Assembly (NCBI GenBank): GCA_902805495.1
Contig: CADCTH010000029.1
Coordinates: 1-18,040, forward strand
DNA length: 18,040 nucleotides
Direction: 5' to 3'
Source of the DNA: an uncultured Actinomycetospora sp.
GTDB taxonomy: Bacteria > Actinomycetota > Actinomycetes > Mycobacteriales > Pseudonocardiaceae
Both the position numbers and the translations under genes were made by a program. Shown piece after piece: positions 15,396-18,040 of the stretch (positions are counted from its first letter, which is position 1; each line of letters begins with the position of its first letter). The notes beneath the pieces are model-generated. The model worked only from the letters and a program-made list of their open reading frames with translations. It made no database searches and was not told the DNA's origin.

Positions 15396-16700
15396 ATGCG
15401 CCACCCACGACGACGGTTGCGGTGGTCGTTGACCGTCGTGGTCGCGGTGCTCGCCGCGCTCGTTTCCGGGTGCAGCGGCGCGCCCCCCGGGCCGCCGGTG
15501 CTCACCTGGTACATCAACCCTGACGACGGGGGGCAGGCCGAGATCGCCTCCCGGTGCAGCGCGGCCTCCGGCGGGCGCTACACGATCGTCACCAGCCAAC
15601 TCCCCCGGGAGGCCTCCGAGCAGCGCGAGCAGCTCGTGCGCCGGCTCGCGGCGGAGGACTCCTCCATCGACCTCATGAGCCTCGACCCGCCCTACGTCCC
15701 CGAGTTCGCGCAGGCCGGCTTCCTCGCGCCGATGCCACCCGAGGTCCAGGCCCGGGCCGCCGAGGGCGTCGTGCCGTCGGCGCTGAACGGGGTCACGTGG
15801 CAGGGGCGGATCGTCGCGGTGCCCTTCTGGGCCAACACCCAGCTGCTCTGGTACCGCAAGTCGATGGTCGCGCCGATGGGCCTCGACATGACGCGCCCGG
15901 TGACCTGGGACCAGATCATCCAGGCCGCCCAGCGGGCCGGGACGCAGGTCGGGGCGCAGGGCGCTCGGGCGGAGTCGCTGACGGTGTGGCTGAACGCGCT
16001 CATCGAGTCCGGCGGCGGCGCGGTGATCACCGGCGAGAGCGAGACCAACCCGGAGCTGGTCCAGTTGGGGCTCACGGCGCCGCCCGCGATCGAGGCGGCC
16101 CGGATCATGCGCAGCATGGTCGAGACCGGTGTCGCCGGGCCCGGCTTCGACACCCAGGACGAGGACGCCACCGCCAGCGCCTTCCAGGACGGGTCGTCCG
16201 CGTTCATGGTCAACTGGCCGTTCGTCTGGGGACAGGCGACGAGCGGCGTCGAGGAGGGCACGCTCGCGCCCGACGTCGTCGCCGACTACGGGTGGGCGCT
16301 GTATCCGCAGACCGCTCCCGGCCTGCCCAGCGCGCCGCCCTACGGCGGGATCAACCTCGGGGTCGGCGCGTACTCGGCGCACCCGGACCTCGCCTACGAC
16401 GCGACGGCGTGCATCACGAGCGTGGAGAACACGGCCTACTACATGATCACCAACGGCAACCCGGCGGCGCGCTCCGCGGTGTACGACCGGCCCGACGTCC
16501 TCGCGGAGTTCCCGATGGCGCCGGTGATCCGCCAGTCACTCACCCAGGCCGCGCCACGGCCGAAGACGCCGTACTACGCCGAGGTGTCCGAGGGCCTCCA
16601 GCGCTCGTTCCACCCGGTCGGCGGCATCGTGCCGGGGCCGACGAACCAGTCGGCGCAGGACCTCATCCAGGCGGTCCTGGCGAAGGAGGCATTGCTGTGA
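15396..16700 (+). CDS. lpqY: LpqY-like sugar-binding lipoprotein of an ABC importer
   Basis: The 434-residue protein has a basic N-region, a hydrophobic helix and a lipobox VSGC at Cys26, so it is a lipid-anchored extracellular solute-binding protein. Several segments follow mycobacterial LpqY, the trehalose-binding protein: RCSAASGGRYTI, LPREASEQREQLVRRL, a D-x-MSLD block, EFAQAGFLAPM, NTQLLWYRKS, ALYPQTAPG and MAPVIRQSL. Trehalose or a related alpha-glucoside is therefore the likely ligand, by homology. The ATG is preceded by GGAGGG nine bases upstream. It is the first gene of the importer operon and lies behind the LacI operators. An 88-base gap separates it from the first permease gene. 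Confidence 0.88.
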   Translation: MRHPRRRLRWSLTVVVAVLAALVSGCSGAPPGPPVLTWYINPDDGGQAEIASRCSAASGGRYTIVTSQLPREASEQREQLVRRLAAEDSSIDLMSLDPPYVPEFAQAGFLAPMPPEVQARAAEGVVPSALNGVTWQGRIVAVPFWANTQLLWYRKSMVAPMGLDMTRPVTWDQIIQAAQRAGTQVGAQGARAESLTVWLNALIESGGGAVITGESETNPELVQLGLTAPPAIEAARIMRSMVETGVAGPGFDTQDEDATASAFQDGSSAFMVNWPFVWGQATSGVEEGTLAPDVVADYGWALYPQTAPGLPSAPPYGGINLGVGAYSAHPDLAYDATACITSVENTAYYMITNGNPAARSAVYDRPDVLAEFPMAPVIRQSLTQAAPRPKTPYYAEVSEGLQRSFHPVGGIVPGPTNQSAQDLIQAVLAKEALL

Positions 16701-16788
16701 TCCCCCGCAACGACCGTCACCCCGGTCGCTCCCCATCGGCGTGCTGTCCTGATCTCGCGCCCGTGCTGACGTCGGACGGGGGTGGGCT
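16701..16788 (+). other. lpqY-sugA spacer with weak hairpin
   Basis: This 88-base gap holds no gene. A weak inverted repeat CGACC/GGTCG with an eight-base loop occurs at 16711-16728. Such hairpins after a binding-protein gene can stabilise its mRNA or lower expression of the permeases, but this one is short. Confidence 0.25.
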
Positions 16789-17745
16789 GTGAGCCAGACG
16801 ATCGACCGGCCGACGACCGGGGCGGTGGAACCGGCTGCCCGCGGCACCGAGACCGACAAGTCCCGCAGCGAGCGGCGCCTGGGGTGGTTGCTCGCCGGTC
16901 CGGCGTTCGCGGTGATGCTGCTCGTCACCGCCTATCCCATCGGGCAGGCGCTCTGGTACTCGCTGTTCGACTACCGCCTGACCGACCCGTCCAACCGGTC
17001 GTTCACGGGCCTGACGAACTACGGTGTCATCCTCACCGACGCGGTGTGGTGGAACGCCATCCTCGTCACCCTGCTGATCACCGTGATCACCGTCGCCGTG
17101 GAGCTGGTGCTGGGGTTCGCCCTGGCGCTGGTGATGCTCCAGGCGCTGAAGGCGATCCGCCCGGTGCTGCGCATCGTCATCCTCATCCCCTACGCGGTGA
17201 TCACTGTGGTCTCGGCGTTCGCCTGGCAGTTCGCGTTCGACCTCGAGGCCGGGTTCGTCAACTCCTGGTTCTCCTGGATCCCCGGCGTCACCGAGAACAC
17301 CGCGTGGTTTGGCGACTTCGGCTCGGCGCTGTTCGTCATCTGTCTCGCCGAGATCTGGAAGACCACACCGTTCATCTCGCTGCTGCTGCTCGCGGGTCTG
17401 GCCCAGGTGCCCGACGTGCTGCAGGAGGCCGCACGGGTCGACGGGGCCAGCTGGTGGCAACGGATGACCAAGGTGACCATCCCGAACATGAAGGCCGCCA
17501 TCATGGTGGCCCTGCTCTTCCGCAGCCTCGACGCGTTCCGCGTCTTCGACTCGGTCTTCGTCATGACCGGGGGTGCGCAGGGCACCGAGACCGTGTCGTT
17601 CCTGGTCTACCGTCAGACGATCTCCCGTCTCGAGATCGGGCTCGGGTCGGCGACGTCGGTCCTGCTGTTCATCACCGTGGTCATCCTCTGCGTGGGCTTC
17701 GTGAAGCTGTTCCGCGTGGACCTGTCCCAGGCCAGAGGGGAGTAG
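16789..17745 (+). CDS. sugA: ABC sugar importer permease, SugA/MalF-type
   Basis: The 318-residue inner-membrane protein has about six hydrophobic segments (near 32-53, 90-116, 127-149, 179-201, 236-258 and 287-309). The EAA loop is at 213-232 (EAARVDGASWWQRMTKVTIP), the contact site for the ATPase subunit. The N-terminal 30 residues are hydrophilic and cytoplasmic. Start is GTG 16789 behind a GGGGGTGGG stretch. The stop is TAG, with the next permease start three bases later; codons after this TAG lose the GC3 bias, so here TAG is a genuine stop. With the LpqY-like protein and SugB it should form the membrane pore; the ATPase is not in the window. Confidence 0.9.
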   Translation: MSQTIDRPTTGAVEPAARGTETDKSRSERRLGWLLAGPAFAVMLLVTAYPIGQALWYSLFDYRLTDPSNRSFTGLTNYGVILTDAVWWNAILVTLLITVITVAVELVLGFALALVMLQALKAIRPVLRIVILIPYAVITVVSAFAWQFAFDLEAGFVNSWFSWIPGVTENTAWFGDFGSALFVICLAEIWKTTPFISLLLLAGLAQVPDVLQEAARVDGASWWQRMTKVTIPNMKAAIMVALLFRSLDAFRVFDSVFVMTGGAQGTETVSFLVYRQTISRLEIGLGSATSVLLFITVVILCVGFVKLFRVDLSQARGE

Positions 17746-17747
17746 CG

Positions 17748-18040
17748 ATGTCCACCCGCGAGAAGGCCCTGTGGGTCGTCGCCGGCGTCCTGATCATCAT
17801 CTACGCGCTCTTCCCGATCGCTTGGATCATCTCACTGTCGCTGAAGTCCTCAGCCGACATCTCCAACGGCCAGTTCCTGCCCACGGACTTCTCCTGGACC
17901 AACTACTCCCAGCTGTTCACGGGCTCGGCCAGCGACCTGTTCCTGCCGGCGCTGCGCAACTCGTTCGGCATCTGCCTCATCGCCACCGCGATCTCGTCGG
18001 TGCTGGCGATGTTCGCCGCCTACGCGATCGCCCGCATCGA
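17748..18040 (+). CDS. sugB: ABC sugar importer permease, SugB/MalG-type (3' end outside window)
   Basis: The ATG at 17748 follows AGGGGAG by five bases. The visible 97 residues begin with a transmembrane helix (LWVVAGVLIIIYALFPIAWI), then the MalG-type pattern ISLSLKSSADI and LPTDFSWTNYSQLF, and a second helix starting at NSFGICLIATAISSVLAM. This is the normal N-terminal half-layout of the second permease in carbohydrate importers. The EAA loop lies beyond the end of the window. Confidence 0.88.
   Translation, partial: MSTREKALWVVAGVLIIIYALFPIAWIISLSLKSSADISNGQFLPTDFSWTNYSQLFTGSASDLFLPALRNSFGICLIATAISSVLAMFAAYAIARI

Noticed and set aside
15204..16382. Minus-strand frame extending the lacI reading frame upstream through lpqY
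   Set aside because: The LacI homology begins at MPRVTLDDV; the upstream part is antisense to the well-supported LpqY-like gene and crosses the operator region.
17743..17790. Possible read-through of the TAG ending sugA
   Set aside because: The 15 codons before the next TGA include CGA, TGT, CCA, AGA and AGG and lose the GC3 bias, and sugB starts three bases after the TAG with a good Shine-Dalgarno; this is an ordinary stop.

Overview
The window is very GC-rich, with third codon positions close to saturated with G/C, TGA as the dominant stop, GTG/TTG starts and short ATGA/GTGA overlaps. Together with a galactose-oxidase-like gene next to a GH6 gene, an LpqY-like trehalose-type importer, a DUF4032 kinase-like protein and a DUF3024 protein, this points to a chromosomal segment of an actinobacterium, probably near Pseudonocardiaceae (inference). 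I see no rRNA, tRNA, CRISPR array or insertion sequence.

Layout. 1-3633 (+): tail of an unidentified gene whose stop overlaps the TTG start of a GlxA-like copper radical oxidase, followed by a GH6 glycosidase lipoprotein. The order resembles the cslA-glxA-cslZ glycan locus of streptomycetes. A 46-bp perfect palindrome ends this unit. 3676-5732 (-): a 3-hydroxyisobutyrate-dehydrogenase-like enzyme, an AhpD-like peroxidase-related protein and a small lipoprotein. 5824-6785 (+): DUF3024 protein overlapping a CoA-type NUDIX hydrolase. 6932-10109 (+): asparagine synthetase, aldo/keto reductase, TenA-like protein. 10091-10474 (-): HNH endonuclease. 10583-11104 (+): unknown protein with an acidic repeat tail.

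11164-18040 looks like an alpha-glucoside (probably trehalose) module. It holds a GH13 alpha-glucosidase (+), a convergent lacI-DUF4032 operon (-), and a divergent lpqY-sugA-sugB-like importer (+) running off the window. The lacI/lpqY intergenic region carries a perfect 12-bp LacI-type operator and two degenerate copies around a plausible promoter, so local repression of import is the simplest model.

The most unusual signal is in the minus-strand lacI-DUF4032 operon. Otherwise intact, well-conserved reading frames are interrupted by three in-frame TAG codons (two in lacI, one in DUF4032), with no frameshift and with GC3-saturated, family-like protein continuing after each one. The downstream DUF4032 frame ends in a TGA that abuts the stop of the convergent GH13 gene. 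This could be nonsense suppression or recoding, fresh pseudogenization, or sequencing error. A TAG at the end of sugA looks like an ordinary stop, which argues against genome-wide reassignment.
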